DNA of 64,000 bases from Actinoallomurus soli (GTDB taxonomy: Bacteria; Actinomycetota; Actinomycetes; Streptosporangiales; Streptosporangiaceae): the NCBI RefSeq assembly GCF_024055715.1, contig NZ_JAMXMV010000002.1, positions 558,001-622,000 of the forward strand, given 5' to 3'. Shown here piece by piece: positions 8,308 to 16,679 of the stretch. The stretch's first letter is position 1. The number at the start of each line of letters is the position of its first letter. The notes beneath the pieces are model-generated. The model was given only the letters and a program-made list of their open reading frames with translations, had not been told where the DNA came from and made no database searches. Both the position numbers and the translations under genes were made by a program.

Positions 8308-8338
8308 CCCTGAACGACGAGCAACGAAGGAGACCAGC

Positions 8339-9214
8339 ATGAACGCACCGGCCAGGCTCGGGGTCTTCGGGCTCGGGCTGGCGGTGGTGTTCGGCGCGGC
8401 GATGGGGGCCGGTCACCTGACCGGCCCCGTCGGGGCCGAGACGAAGCCGAGCGCCGCACACGGCGGCATGGAGCACCAGGGCGCGCGCCACGGCGGCCAC
8501 GCGAGCATGCTGCCGGGCGGATTGCTGGTGTCCGACCGGGGTTACACCCTCACCACCGTCCCCGCCGCGACGGGCACGTTCGCGTTCCGGATCACCGGGC
8601 CGGACGGGCGGCCGGTGACGGCGTTCGACACGCAGCACGACAAGCGGATGCATTTGATCGTCGTGCGCCGGGACCTGTCGGGGTTCCGGCACGTGCATCC
8701 GACGATGGACGCCGACGGCACCTGGCGGGTCGCCTCGCCGCTGAGCGGGCCGGGCACCTACCGCGCGTTCGCCGACTTCAAGCCCGCGGGCGGTGAGCCC
8801 CTCACCCTCGGGATCGACACCGCCGTCGCGGGCGACGCCGAGCCGCGGGCCCTGCCCGCGCCGGCCACCACCGCGACCGTCGACGGTTACACCGTCACGC
8901 TCACGGGGACACTGGTCGCGGGCCGTTCGAGCCGGCTCGACCTGGCGATCAGCCGGGACGGCAGGCCGGTCACCGACCTGCAGCCCTACCTCGGGGCGTA
9001 CGGGCACCTCGTCGCGCTGCGGCAGGGCGACCTGGCCTACCTCCATGTCCACCCGGACGGCGAGCCGGGCGACGGGACGACCAGGCCGGGGCCGACGGTG
9101 ACCTTCCACGCCGAGGCGCCGTCCGCGGGCGCCTACCGCCTCTACCTCGATTTCCAGCACCACGGCGCGGTGCACACCGCCGAGTTCACGGCCGTGGCGA
9201 AGGAGGGACGATGA
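8339..9214 (+). CDS. exported His-rich protein of the copper operon
   Basis: 291 residues. An N-terminal hydrophobic helix (about 7-27) acts as signal or anchor; next comes a His/Met-rich stretch ([17 protein letters not shown], about 41-57), then two beta-sandwich-like halves each with a His pair (FRHVHP at about 117 and YLHVHPDG at about 237). The layout suggests extracytoplasmic copper binding. Its stop overlaps the CopA start (ATGA), so the two are translationally coupled. No enzymatic motif was recognised; similar proteins accompany copA in other actinomycetes. Confidence 0.7.
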   Translation: MNAPARLGVFGLGLAVVFGAAMGAGHLTGPVGAETKPSAAHGGMEHQGARHGGHASMLPGGLLVSDRGYTLTTVPAATGTFAFRITGPDGRPVTAFDTQHDKRMHLIVVRRDLSGFRHVHPTMDADGTWRVASPLSGPGTYRAFADFKPAGGEPLTLGIDTAVAGDAEPRALPAPATTATVDGYTVTLTGTLVAGRSSRLDLAISRDGRPVTDLQPYLGAYGHLVALRQGDLAYLHVHPDGEPGDGTTRPGPTVTFHAEAPSAGAYRLYLDFQHHGAVHTAEFTAVAKEGR

Positions 9215-11457
9215 CCAGCACCACGAGCGCGGCACCCGAACGCGTCGAGCTGACGATCGGCGGGATGACCTGTGCCTCGTGCGCCAATCGCGTCGAGAAG
9301 CGCCTGAACAAGCTCGACGGCGTGACCGCGACGGTCAACTACGCCACCGAGAAGGCGAGCGTCAGCTTCGAACCCGGGATCAGCACCGACGATCTGATCG
9401 CCCAGGTCGAGAAGGCCGGCTACACCGCGAGCCTCCCCGCCCCGTCCGAGCCGGCCGAAGCCGAGGAGCCCGCGGAGGACGCCCCCGTACGTGCGCTGCG
9501 CGACCGGCTGATCGTCAGCGCCGTGCTGGCCGTTCCGGTGATCCTGCTGGCGATGGTCCCGGCGCTGCAGTTCCGGTACTGGCAGTGGGCCTCGCTGACC
9601 CTCGCCGCGCCGGTCGTGGTGTGGGGCGCGCTGCCGTTCCACCGCGCGGCGTACAAGAACCTGCGGCTCGGCGCGGCGACGATGGACACGCTCGTGTCGC
9701 TGGGCACGATCGCGGCGTTCGGCTGGTCGCTGTACGCGCTGTTCTTCGGCACCGCCGGGGAGCCGGGCATGCGGCACCCGTTCGCCCTCACCATCGAGCG
9801 CGTCTCCGGGACCGGCGAGCTGTACCTGGAGGTGGCCGCCGGGGTGACGGTGTTCATCCTGGCCGGGCGCTACTTCGAGGCGCGGTCCAAGCGACGCGCC
9901 GGGGCCGCGCTGCGGGCCCTGCTGGAGATGGGCGCCAAGGACGTCGCCGTGCTCCGGGACGGCCGCGAGGAGCGGGTCCCGATCGAGCGGCTGACGGCCG
10001 GTGACCGGTTCGTCGTACGGCCCGGCGAGAAGATCGCCACGGACGGTGTCGTCGTCGAGGGCGGTTCGGCGGTGGACATGAGCATGCTCACCGGCGAGTC
10101 CGTGCCCGTCGAGGTCGGGGTCGGCGACACCGTCGTCGGCGCCACCGTGAACGCGGGCGGCCGCCTGGTCGTCGAGGCGACCAAGGTCGGCGCCGACACG
10201 CAGCTGGCGCAGATGGCCCGGCTGGTCGAGGAGGCGCAGAACGGCAAGGCGCAGGTCCAGCGCCTCGCCGACCGGATCGCCGGGATCTTCGTGCCGATCG
10301 TCATCACTCTCGCCGTGGCGACCCTGGGGTTCTGGCTCGGCACCGGCGGCAGCGTCGCGGCCGCCTTCACCGCCGCGGTCGCGGTCCTCATCATCGCCTG
10401 CCCGTGCGCCCTGGGCCTCGCGACGCCGACCGCCCTCCTCGTGGGTACGGGCCGCGGCGCGCAGCTCGGCATCCTCATCAAGGGTCCCGAGGTCCTGGAG
10501 TCGACCCGGCGGATCGACACGATCGTGCTGGACAAGACCGGCACGGTCACGACCGGCCGGATGACGCTCGTCGACGTGGTGACCGCCGAGGGGCAGGACG
10601 CCGCCGAGGTGCTGCGGCTGGCCGGCGCGCTGGAGGACGCCTCCGAGCACCCGATCGCCCAGGCGATCGCCAAGGGCGCCGTACAGCGGGTCGGCGCGCT
10701 CCCCCGCACCGAGGACTTCGCGAACGTCGAGGGCCTCGGCGTGCAGGGCATCGTGGACGGCCACGCGGTCCTGGTCGGCCGTACGCGGCTGCTGGCGGAG
10801 TGGTCCCAGCACCTGCCCGCCGGGCTCGAACGCGCCAAGGAGGCGGCGGAGGCCCAGGGCAGGACGGCCGTCGCGGTCGGCTGGGACGGCGAGGCCCGCG
10901 CGATCCTGGTCGTCGCGGACACGATCAAGGACACCAGTGCCGAGGCCGTCACGCGGTTCCGCGGGCTCGGCCTGACGCCGGTGCTGCTGACCGGCGACAA
11001 CGAGGCGGCGGCCCGCGCGATCGCCGCCGAGGCCGGCATCGACGAGGTCATCGCGGAGGTGCTGCCCGCCGACAAGGTCGACGTCGTCAAGCGGCTGCAG
11101 GGCGAGGGCAAGGTCGTGGCGATGGTCGGCGACGGCGTCAACGACGCCGCCGCCCTGGCCCAGGCGGACCTGGGGCTGGCCATGGGCACCGGTACGGACG
11201 TGGCCATCGAGGCCGCCGACCTCACGCTCGTCCGCGGCGACCTGCGCGCCGCGGCGGACGCCATCCGGCTGTCCCGCCGGACGCTCGGCACGATCAAGGG
11301 CAACCTGTTCTGGGCGTTCGCCTACAACGTGGCCGCCCTGCCGCTGGCCGCCGCCGGCCTGCTCAACCCGATGCTGGCCGGTGCCGCGATGGCGTTCTCC
11401 AGTGTGTTCGTGGTCAGCAACAGCCTGCGGCTGCGCCGCTTCGAGGCGGCGCGCTGA
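9211..11457 (+). CDS. copA: copper-translocating P1B-type ATPase CopA
   Basis: 748 residues. One N-terminal HMA domain with MTCASC (Cys21, Cys24), eight predicted membrane segments, the TGES actuator motif, the membrane CPC copper site in ACPCALG (about 397-399), the phosphorylated Asp in DKTGT (about 441), the SEHP nucleotide-domain motif and GDGVND (about 640-645). It exports Cu(I) from the cytoplasm using ATP. Its ATG overlaps the upstream stop. All catalytic residues are present. Confidence 0.95.
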   Translation: MTSTTSAAPERVELTIGGMTCASCANRVEKRLNKLDGVTATVNYATEKASVSFEPGISTDDLIAQVEKAGYTASLPAPSEPAEAEEPAEDAPVRALRDRLIVSAVLAVPVILLAMVPALQFRYWQWASLTLAAPVVVWGALPFHRAAYKNLRLGAATMDTLVSLGTIAAFGWSLYALFFGTAGEPGMRHPFALTIERVSGTGELYLEVAAGVTVFILAGRYFEARSKRRAGAALRALLEMGAKDVAVLRDGREERVPIERLTAGDRFVVRPGEKIATDGVVVEGGSAVDMSMLTGESVPVEVGVGDTVVGATVNAGGRLVVEATKVGADTQLAQMARLVEEAQNGKAQVQRLADRIAGIFVPIVITLAVATLGFWLGTGGSVAAAFTAAVAVLIIACPCALGLATPTALLVGTGRGAQLGILIKGPEVLESTRRIDTIVLDKTGTVTTGRMTLVDVVTAEGQDAAEVLRLAGALEDASEHPIAQAIAKGAVQRVGALPRTEDFANVEGLGVQGIVDGHAVLVGRTRLLAEWSQHLPAGLERAKEAAEAQGRTAVAVGWDGEARAILVVADTIKDTSAEAVTRFRGLGLTPVLLTGDNEAAARAIAAEAGIDEVIAEVLPADKVDVVKRLQGEGKVVAMVGDGVNDAAALAQADLGLAMGTGTDVAIEAADLTLVRGDLRAAADAIRLSRRTLGTIKGNLFWAFAYNVAALPLAAAGLLNPMLAGAAMAFSSVFVVSNSLRLRRFEAAR

Positions 11458-11458
11458 G

Positions 11459-11911
11459 ATGTCGCCGAACGGTCTGGGCAGCGGGCACCACCGGGCGGGC
11501 GCTCCGGCGCCGTCGCCGGGTGGGCTGCTGCTCCTGGCTCTGACGCTGCTCGGCCTGTTCGCGATGCACGGGCTGCAGGCCACGACCGGCCCGACCGACA
11601 CCCACGCGTCCGCCATCGTGGCCATGTCAGGGATGGCGGACACGGACGCCGGAATGCACCACGCGGACGCCGGGGCCGGTCGTCACCGGGTCTCGCCGCC
11701 GTCGCACGTCCCGGCCGGTCACCGGCATCCGGGCGGCCAGATGTGCCTCGGACTGCTCGTGATGGCAACGTTGTTGCTCTTGGCCGCCGCCTTCGCCGGC
11801 CGCCGTGACGTCGCCGACGGAACGATCCGTCCGATCGGGCGAGGACGGGACTCCCTAGGCCGGGCGCCACCCCGGCCGTCCATCTTCCGGCTCTGCGTGC
11901 TCCGACGGTGA
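11459..11911 (+). CDS. DUF6153-like small membrane protein
   Basis: 150 residues, starting 1 base after the CopA stop codon. Two hydrophobic segments (about 22-41 and 96-116) flank an extracytoplasmic loop rich in His and Met (GMADTDAGMHHADAGAGRHR), consistent with metal binding outside the cell. It resembles the DUF6153 family, often next to DUF305 and copper genes in actinomycetes. The C-terminal 35 residues are basic and look disordered. Function unknown; copper tolerance is inferred from position and the His/Met loop. Confidence 0.7.
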   Translation: MSPNGLGSGHHRAGAPAPSPGGLLLLALTLLGLFAMHGLQATTGPTDTHASAIVAMSGMADTDAGMHHADAGAGRHRVSPPSHVPAGHRHPGGQMCLGLLVMATLLLLAAAFAGRRDVADGTIRPIGRGRDSLGRAPPRPSIFRLCVLRR

Positions 11912-11982
11912 CAGGCCCCGGGTCCACCGATGACCCGTCCGCGCCTGATCCCGCACGCCCGAACACGGAAGGTCGAAGAACG

Positions 11983-12582
11983 ATGAAGCGTGCTCTCTCC
12001 CTGGTCGTCGTCCCGGTCGCCGCACTGACCCTCGCCGCCTGCGGCGGTGGGACGGACCACTCGGCTCACCCGATGAACGGTCACTCCATGAGCCCCGGCA
12101 TGAGCATGGGCTCGGCCCCGGCGACCGCCGGTCACAACGCCCAGGACGTGATGTTCGCCCAGATGATGATCCCGCACCACCGGCAGGCGATCACCATGGC
12201 GAGGCAGGCCGCCACGAAGGCGTCCTCACCCGAGGTCAAGAAGCTCGCCGCCCAGATCCAGAACGCCCAGCAGCCGGAGATCGACGAGATGACCGGCTGG
12301 CTGAAGGACTGGGGGGCGTCCACGCCCGCGCCCGGCGGCATGCACATGGGCGAGGGGATGATGTCCGACCAGGACATGAAGAAGCTCGACTCGCTGTCCG
12401 GCAGCGCCTTCGACAAGGCGTTCCTGGAACTGATGATCGAGCATCACCAGGGCGCCGTCGCCATGGCTCGGACCGAGCAGGCCAAGGGCTCGAACTCCGA
12501 CGCGAAGGCCCTCGCCGCCTCGATCATCCGCTCCCAGAGCGCCGAGATCGCCACCATGCGGAACCTGCTGAAGCGGATGTGA
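11983..12582 (+). CDS. DUF305 lipoprotein of the copper operon
   Basis: 199 residues from ATG 11983, preceded by GGAAGG. The lipobox LTLAAC makes Cys20 the likely lipid anchor. A His/Met-rich stretch (HSAHPMNGHSMSPGMSMG) follows, then two DUF305 halves with the family motif MMIPHHRQAI and LMIEHHQGAV, each bearing a His pair (ferritin-like four-helix fold). DUF305 proteins are linked to copper and periplasmic metal handling. The permease that would follow it is now 1.5 kb away because an insertion element separates them. Confidence 0.85.
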   Translation: MKRALSLVVVPVAALTLAACGGGTDHSAHPMNGHSMSPGMSMGSAPATAGHNAQDVMFAQMMIPHHRQAITMARQAATKASSPEVKKLAAQIQNAQQPEIDEMTGWLKDWGASTPAPGGMHMGEGMMSDQDMKKLDSLSGSAFDKAFLELMIEHHQGAVAMARTEQAKGSNSDAKALAASIIRSQSAEIATMRNLLKRM

Positions 12583-12589
12583 CCGCCCG

Positions 12590-12616
12590 GGGTGGCCGAC
12601 GGACGGTCGGCCACCC
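12590..12616 (+). terminator. hairpin after DUF305 gene
   Basis: GGGTGGCCGAC and its perfect complement (11-bp stem, 5-base loop) begin 8 bases after the stop. No T-tract follows, which is usual in very high-GC actinomycetes. Confidence 0.6.
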
Positions 12617-12659
12617 GCTCCGGGTTCCGGGTGTCCTCACGGGGCACCACCGTTCGGTG

Positions 12660-12830
12660 TTGACTTCCTCCCCCTCGTGAACGAGGGGGATTCCTGCGGC
12701 TCACGCCGCAGGGTTTCCTGCTTCAACACCGACAGCCCCGGCCGGGACAAGTCCCGGCCGGGGTCTTACACCGGCTCCACAGGCCGACACCGCCAGCCCG
12801 GCGGCCAAAATATTCTTCGCCGCGTTCACG
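12660..12830 (-). ncRNA. probable TnpB guide RNA (omega-RNA/reRNA)
   Basis: The 3' end of tnpB and the element's right end form three successive perfect hairpins on the minus strand: 13-bp stem at 12736-12763, 7-bp stem at 12694-12711 (its loop holds the tnpB stop) and 8-bp stem at 12670-12689. This is the layout of IS605-type omega-RNAs, whose guide is the flank just past the element; here that would begin CACCGAACGGTGG at 12659 going down. The 5' limit is a guess. Expression is inferred. Confidence 0.6.
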
Positions 12831-13896
12831 TCCCGATCATGGATCGCGCCGCAGCCACACGTCCACGTACGGACGTCAAGAGACATCGCCTCGGCCACGA
12901 CGCCGCAGGCCGAGCACCGTTTGGAGGAGGGGAACCATCTGTCGACCACGATCACCTCGCGGCCGTACCACTTGGCTTTGTATTCCAGCATGCGCCGGAA
13001 CTCACTCCACGCGGCATCAGAGATCGCACGGGCCAACGCGTGGTTCTTCAGCATGTCCCGACGGTCAGGTCCTCGATCACGACCACTTGGTTATCGCGGA
13101 CGAGTCGAGTGGTGAGCTTATGCAGCACATCACGGCGCCGGTCGCTGATCCGCGCGTGGATCCGGGCGACCCGACGCCGGGCCTTGGCCCGGTTGGCCCC
13201 ATCCGGCTTGGCCTTGCGCGCCAACTGTCGTTGCGCGCGGGCCAGGCGGGCCCGGTCCCGGCGCTCGTGCCGGGGGTTGGTGATCTTCTCCCCGGTGGAC
13301 AAAGTCAAAAGGTGCTTCAGCCCGGCATCGATCCCGACCGCGTTACCGTTCGCGGGCAGCGGCTGGATGCCGGGGTCTTCGCACAGCAGGGACACGAACC
13401 AGCGCCCCGCCGCATCCTGAGACACCGTCACCGTCGAGGGCTCGGCGCCCTCGGGCAGTGGCCGCGACCAGACGATGTTCAGCGGTTCGGTCATCTTGGC
13501 CAGCGTCAGCTTCCCGTCCCGGTACCGGAATCCGCTGCGGGTGTATTCGGCGGACGTGCGGGACTTCTTCTTCGCCTTGAACCGCGGATACCCCGCCCGC
13601 TTGGCGAAGAAGTTCGCGAACGCCGTCTGCAGGTGCCGCAGCACCTGCTGCAGTGGAACCGAGGACACCTCGTTGAGGTAGGCAAGTTCATCGGTCTTCT
13701 TCCACGCCGTCAACATCGCCGAAGTAGCGTTGTAACCAACACGCTCGCCCCGCGACCGCCACGCCTCGGTCCGGGCCGCCAGCGCGAGGTTGTAGACCTT
13801 CCGCACGCACCCGAACGTGCGCAACAGCTCCACTGCCTGCGCATCGGTGGGATAGAAGCGGTACTTGAAAGCACGCTTCACACGAGAGGTCGACAC
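12701..13896 (-). pseudogene. tnpB: tnpB (OrfB, RuvC nuclease) split by one frameshift
   Basis: Two abutting frames together give a full TnpB of about 398 residues. The N-terminal frame (13896-13048) has the HTH_OrfB start (YRFYPTDAQ), the first RuvC Asp in VGIDAGLK and the Glu in VVIEDLTV; it then hits TGA. The other frame (13054-12701) carries on with MLKNHALARAISDAAW, the zinc finger CSACG...CGCG and the last Asp in HDRDVNAAKN. One base is missing near 13050 relative to an intact gene. All catalytic residues survive, so the break is recent, a sequencing error, or (less likely) recoded. Confidence 0.85.
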
Positions 13897-13952
13897 AATC
13901 AGTGGACTATAACGACAGTGTGTGACCGTGTGCGGGTTTTTCGCGACTGGAC

Positions 13953-13979
13953 GCCGGATCGCCGTGACGGCGATCCGGC
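13953..13979. repeat. perfect 12-bp stem hairpin in the element's left end
   Basis: GCCGGATCGCCG-TGA-CGGCGATCCGGC, upstream of tnpB and inside the element. It is stronger than the end hairpins and has no T-tract; it could shield tnpB from outside transcription. Confidence 0.7.
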
Positions 13980-14066
13980 TGATCCTCTCCCTGCTCCGCA
14001 GGAGTCCGATTCCTCGCCGCCCTGAAGGACGGGGTCTCCCCGGAGGATTCAGATGAAGGGAACGAG

Positions 14067-15248
14067 ATGGGCGCGATCGGTCACGCGCTGGCGATCACCG
14101 GGTCGATGACCTGGGAGATCCTCTGGGCGCTGATCCTGGGATTCCTGCTGTCCGCGATCGTCCAGGCGGTGGTCCGGCGATCGACGATCGTACGGCTGCT
14201 CGGCGACGGGCGGCCTCGTACACTCGCGACCGCGACCGGCCTGGGCGTCGCGTCATCATCGTGCTCATACGCGGCGGTCGCGCTGGCGCGCTCGCTGTTC
14301 GTCAAGGGCGCGAGCTTCATCGCGGCGATGACGTTCGAGATCGCCTCGACCAACCTGGTGATCGAACTGGGCATCATCCTGGCGCTGCTGATGGGCTGGC
14401 GGTTCACCGCCGCGGAGTTCGTCGGCGGGCCGATCATGATCGTGATCCTGGCGGTGCTGTTCCGGCTGGTCCTGCGGGAGCGGCTGCTGCGCGACGCCCG
14501 TGAGCAGGCCGAGCGCGGCGTCGCGGGCTCGATGGAGGGCCACGCGGCGATGGACATGTCCGTCCGGCGGCAGGGGTCGTTCTGGCGCCGGCTGCTGTCC
14601 GGTGAGGGCTTCACGTCGGTCGCGCACGTGTTCGTCATGGAGTGGGCGGCGATCCTGCGGGACCTGGTCATCGGCCTGCTGATCGCCGGAGGGATCGCGG
14701 CGTGGGTGCCCGACTCCTTCTGGCGGCACTTCTTCCTCGTCGGCCATCCGCTCGCGGCGAAGCTGTGGGGGCCGCTGGTCGGCCCGCTCGTCGCGGTGAT
14801 CAGCTTCGTCTGCTCGATCGGTAATGTCCCGCTTGCCGCGGTGCTGTGGAAGGGCGGGATCAGCTTCGGCGGGGTCGTCGCCTTCATCTTCGCCGACCTG
14901 ATCATCCTGCCGATCATCCTGATCTACCGGAAGTACTACGGCACCCGGATGGCGCTGTTCGTCACCGGGACGTTCTACGCGGCGATGGTCCTCGCGGGCT
15001 ACCTCGTCGAACTGCTCTTCGGGGTCACCGGCCTGATCCCCGGCGAGCGGCGGGCGGTGGTGATGGAGCGCGGGATCTCCTGGAACTACACCACCTGGCT
15101 GAACCTCGGCTTCCTCGCCCTCGCCGCCGTCCTGCTGGTCCGGTTCGTCCGTACGGGCGGAATCCCGATGCTGAAGATGATGGGCGGCTCCCCCGAGACC
15201 GAGCACACCGACCACGCCGGTCACGACGCGCACCAGCACCACCACTAG
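14067..15248 (+). CDS. ArsP/UPF0718-type permease with His-rich tail
   Basis: 393 residues with about eight hydrophobic segments. The first half has the family signature GVASSSCSYAAVALARSLFVKGASF, the second the matching CSIGNVPLAAVLWKGGISFGG, an inverted-repeat permease fold of the DUF318/ArsP group. The C-terminus (TDHAGHDAHQHHH) is a His-rich cytoplasmic or external metal-binding tail. AAGGGAACGAG precedes the ATG and lies just outside the inserted element. Originally it must have followed the DUF305 gene in the copper operon; its present transcription may depend on the element. Substrate unknown, probably copper- or metal-related. Confidence 0.8.
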   Translation: MGAIGHALAITGSMTWEILWALILGFLLSAIVQAVVRRSTIVRLLGDGRPRTLATATGLGVASSSCSYAAVALARSLFVKGASFIAAMTFEIASTNLVIELGIILALLMGWRFTAAEFVGGPIMIVILAVLFRLVLRERLLRDAREQAERGVAGSMEGHAAMDMSVRRQGSFWRRLLSGEGFTSVAHVFVMEWAAILRDLVIGLLIAGGIAAWVPDSFWRHFFLVGHPLAAKLWGPLVGPLVAVISFVCSIGNVPLAAVLWKGGISFGGVVAFIFADLIILPIILIYRKYYGTRMALFVTGTFYAAMVLAGYLVELLFGVTGLIPGERRAVVMERGISWNYTTWLNLGFLALAAVLLVRFVRTGGIPMLKMMGGSPETEHTDHAGHDAHQHHH

Positions 15249-15742
15249 GACGACTCGGCGACGGCGCGTTCGTACGCGGCGCGCAGCAGGTCGGTGGCGC
15301 GGGGGCGTTCCGGGTGCGGGCGGGGGACGCCCAGGTGCGCCTCCCGCAGCTCGTCCATCAGGTCCTCCCAGAGCGGCGGGCCGCCCTCCTCGAGCAGCCG
15401 GGCCCGGACGGCGAGCCGGGGGGTCGTCGGGCGGTGCCGCAGCCCCCAGGAACCGAGCGCTGCCAGCAGCGGGACCGTCTGGATCCCCGCCTCGGTGAGG
15501 CTGTAGGTCGCCCGGCGGCCCGGCCCGGCGTCCTCCTGGGTGAGCAGGCCTCCCGTCACCAGGGACTTCAGGCGGCTGCTCAGGATGTTCGAGGCGATGC
15601 CCTCCTCGGAGCCCGCGAGCAGCTCGCGGAAGTGGCGGCGTCCTCCGAAGATCACGTCTCGCAGGACGATGAGGCTCCAGCGGTCGCCGAGCGCCTCCAC
15701 CGCCGCGTTGATCGGGCACCCCGACCGTGGCCCTTCGCGCAT
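15245..15742 (-). CDS. HxlR-family transcriptional regulator
   Basis: 165 residues from ATG 15742 (ribosome site GGAGGCGG). The winged helix occupies about 9-100: CPINAAVEALGDRWSLIVLRDV starts the family pattern and GIASNILSSRLKSLVTGGLL is the recognition region. One Cys near the start (Cys9) is the conserved position used for thiol or aldehyde sensing in some HxlR proteins. The C-terminal 60 residues are helical. It is divergent from a dihydrofolate-reductase-like gene and its stop overlaps the permease stop (CTAG). Confidence 0.87.
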   Translation of the reverse strand: MREGPRSGCPINAAVEALGDRWSLIVLRDVIFGGRRHFRELLAGSEEGIASNILSSRLKSLVTGGLLTQEDAGPGRRATYSLTEAGIQTVPLLAALGSWGLRHRPTTPRLAVRARLLEEGGPPLWEDLMDELREAHLGVPRPHPERPRATDLLRAAYERAVAESS

Positions 15743-15755
15743 GCCGCCTCCAACC

Positions 15756-15814
15756 GATTGCAAATCACAACCGCCTAGTCTAGGGTCAGACAAGTGATTG
15801 CAGATTGCAATCAC
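15756..15814. promoter_or_regulatory. paired TTGCAA operators for the HxlR regulator
   Basis: GTGATTGCA-N3-TGCAATCAC at 15794-15814 is a perfect palindrome, and GATTGCAAATC at 15756-15766 shares its TTGCAA core. Both are in the 97-bp divergent gap, one near each gene. Binding is inferred. Confidence 0.6.
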
Positions 15815-15839
15815 CCTTCCAGTCGCAGGAGCCCGCCTC

Positions 15840-16484
15840 ATGTCCAAGGTCCGAGTCCACAACTTCTCGATCTCTCTCGACGGCTTCGGAACGGGCGAGG
15901 GACAGAGCCTGGACGCGGCGTTCGGCCACGCCGGCACGCGGCTCCACGGCTGGTTCGTCCAGACCAGGTCGTTCCGCGCGATGCACGGCGAATCCGGCGG
16001 CGACACGGGCGTCGACGACGCCCTCGCCCGTACGTGGGAGCCGGAGATCGGCGCGGAGATCATGGGCCGGAACAAGTTCGGCCCGCAGCGCGGGCCGTGG
16101 GAGGACCACGACTGGACCGGCTGGTGGGGACCGAACCCGCCGTTCCACACGCCGGTGTTCGTCCTGACCCATCACCCTCGTCCGTCGATCGAGATGGAGG
16201 GCGGCACGACGTTCCACTTCATCGACGCGAGCCCCGAGGAGGCGCTGCAGGAGGCGCGAAAGGCGGCCGGCGGGCTCGACGTGCGCATCGGCGGCGGGCC
16301 GCGCACGGTACGGGACTTCCTGGCCGCCGACCTGATCGACCACCTGCACGTCGCGATCGTCCCGATCGTGCTGGGCCGGGGCGAGCGGCTGTGGGACGGA
16401 CTCGAAGGACTGGAGGAGCGGTTCCAGGTCGAGTCGGTCACCACGCCGAGCGGGGTGACGCACGTGACCTTCACCCGCTCCTGA
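15840..16484 (+). CDS. dihydrofolate reductase-like (RibD C-terminal family) reductase
   Basis: 214 residues from ATG 15840 (CAGGAG nine bases before). The fold signature of the RibD_C/DHFR-like family is present: SLDGFGTG near residue 10, EIMGRNKFG, PVFVLTHHPR, IGGGPRTVRDFLAADLIDHLHV and VPIVLGRGERLW. These NADPH-dependent reductases have unknown natural substrates; actinomycetes carry many. Divergence from an HxlR regulator with paired operators suggests induction by a small reactive compound. Confidence 0.85.
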   Translation: MSKVRVHNFSISLDGFGTGEGQSLDAAFGHAGTRLHGWFVQTRSFRAMHGESGGDTGVDDALARTWEPEIGAEIMGRNKFGPQRGPWEDHDWTGWWGPNPPFHTPVFVLTHHPRPSIEMEGGTTFHFIDASPEEALQEARKAAGGLDVRIGGGPRTVRDFLAADLIDHLHVAIVPIVLGRGERLWDGLEGLEERFQVESVTTPSGVTHVTFTRS

Positions 16485-16679
16485 AGCCGTTACCCCGGCA
16501 CACCAATTCCGGAATCAGGCCCTTTATGGGGGAATGCCGACCAGCCGATCGGGACTTTGCCGGGAACACGGGCTGAGCGACCCGCGGTTGGCCCGACCGC
16601 GCATCGGGGACGGCATTCATGGGCCACTGCATTCGCCCGCATAACCATCGACGACCGCATCGGCGGACAGATTCCACGT

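Larger units (their letters stand above)
12660..14052 (-). mobile_element. IS200/IS605-family element carrying only tnpB
   Basis: About 1.39 kb. The right end (minus strand) is a hairpin with TTCA loop (12670-12689) followed after AGGAAG by TCAA ending at 12660, the same 10-base foot-to-cut spacing as IS608. The left end has a matching hairpin with the same TTCA loop (14017-14032), and TTCAT lies 20 bases before its foot (14053-14057), a plausible target/TAM. There is no target duplication, as expected, and no tnpA. It separates the DUF305 and permease genes yet leaves the permease ribosome site intact. The exact left boundary is inferred from geometry. Confidence 0.75.

Noticed and set aside
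9142-11643. 833-codon open frame antisense to copA
   Set aside because: Shadow of the copA codon bias; His/Gly/Asp/Arg-rich with no recognisable domain, while copA itself has every catalytic motif.
13953-13979. rho-independent terminator
   Set aside because: A perfect stem but no T-tract, and it lies inside the element's left end upstream of tnpB, so it is listed as a hairpin repeat only.
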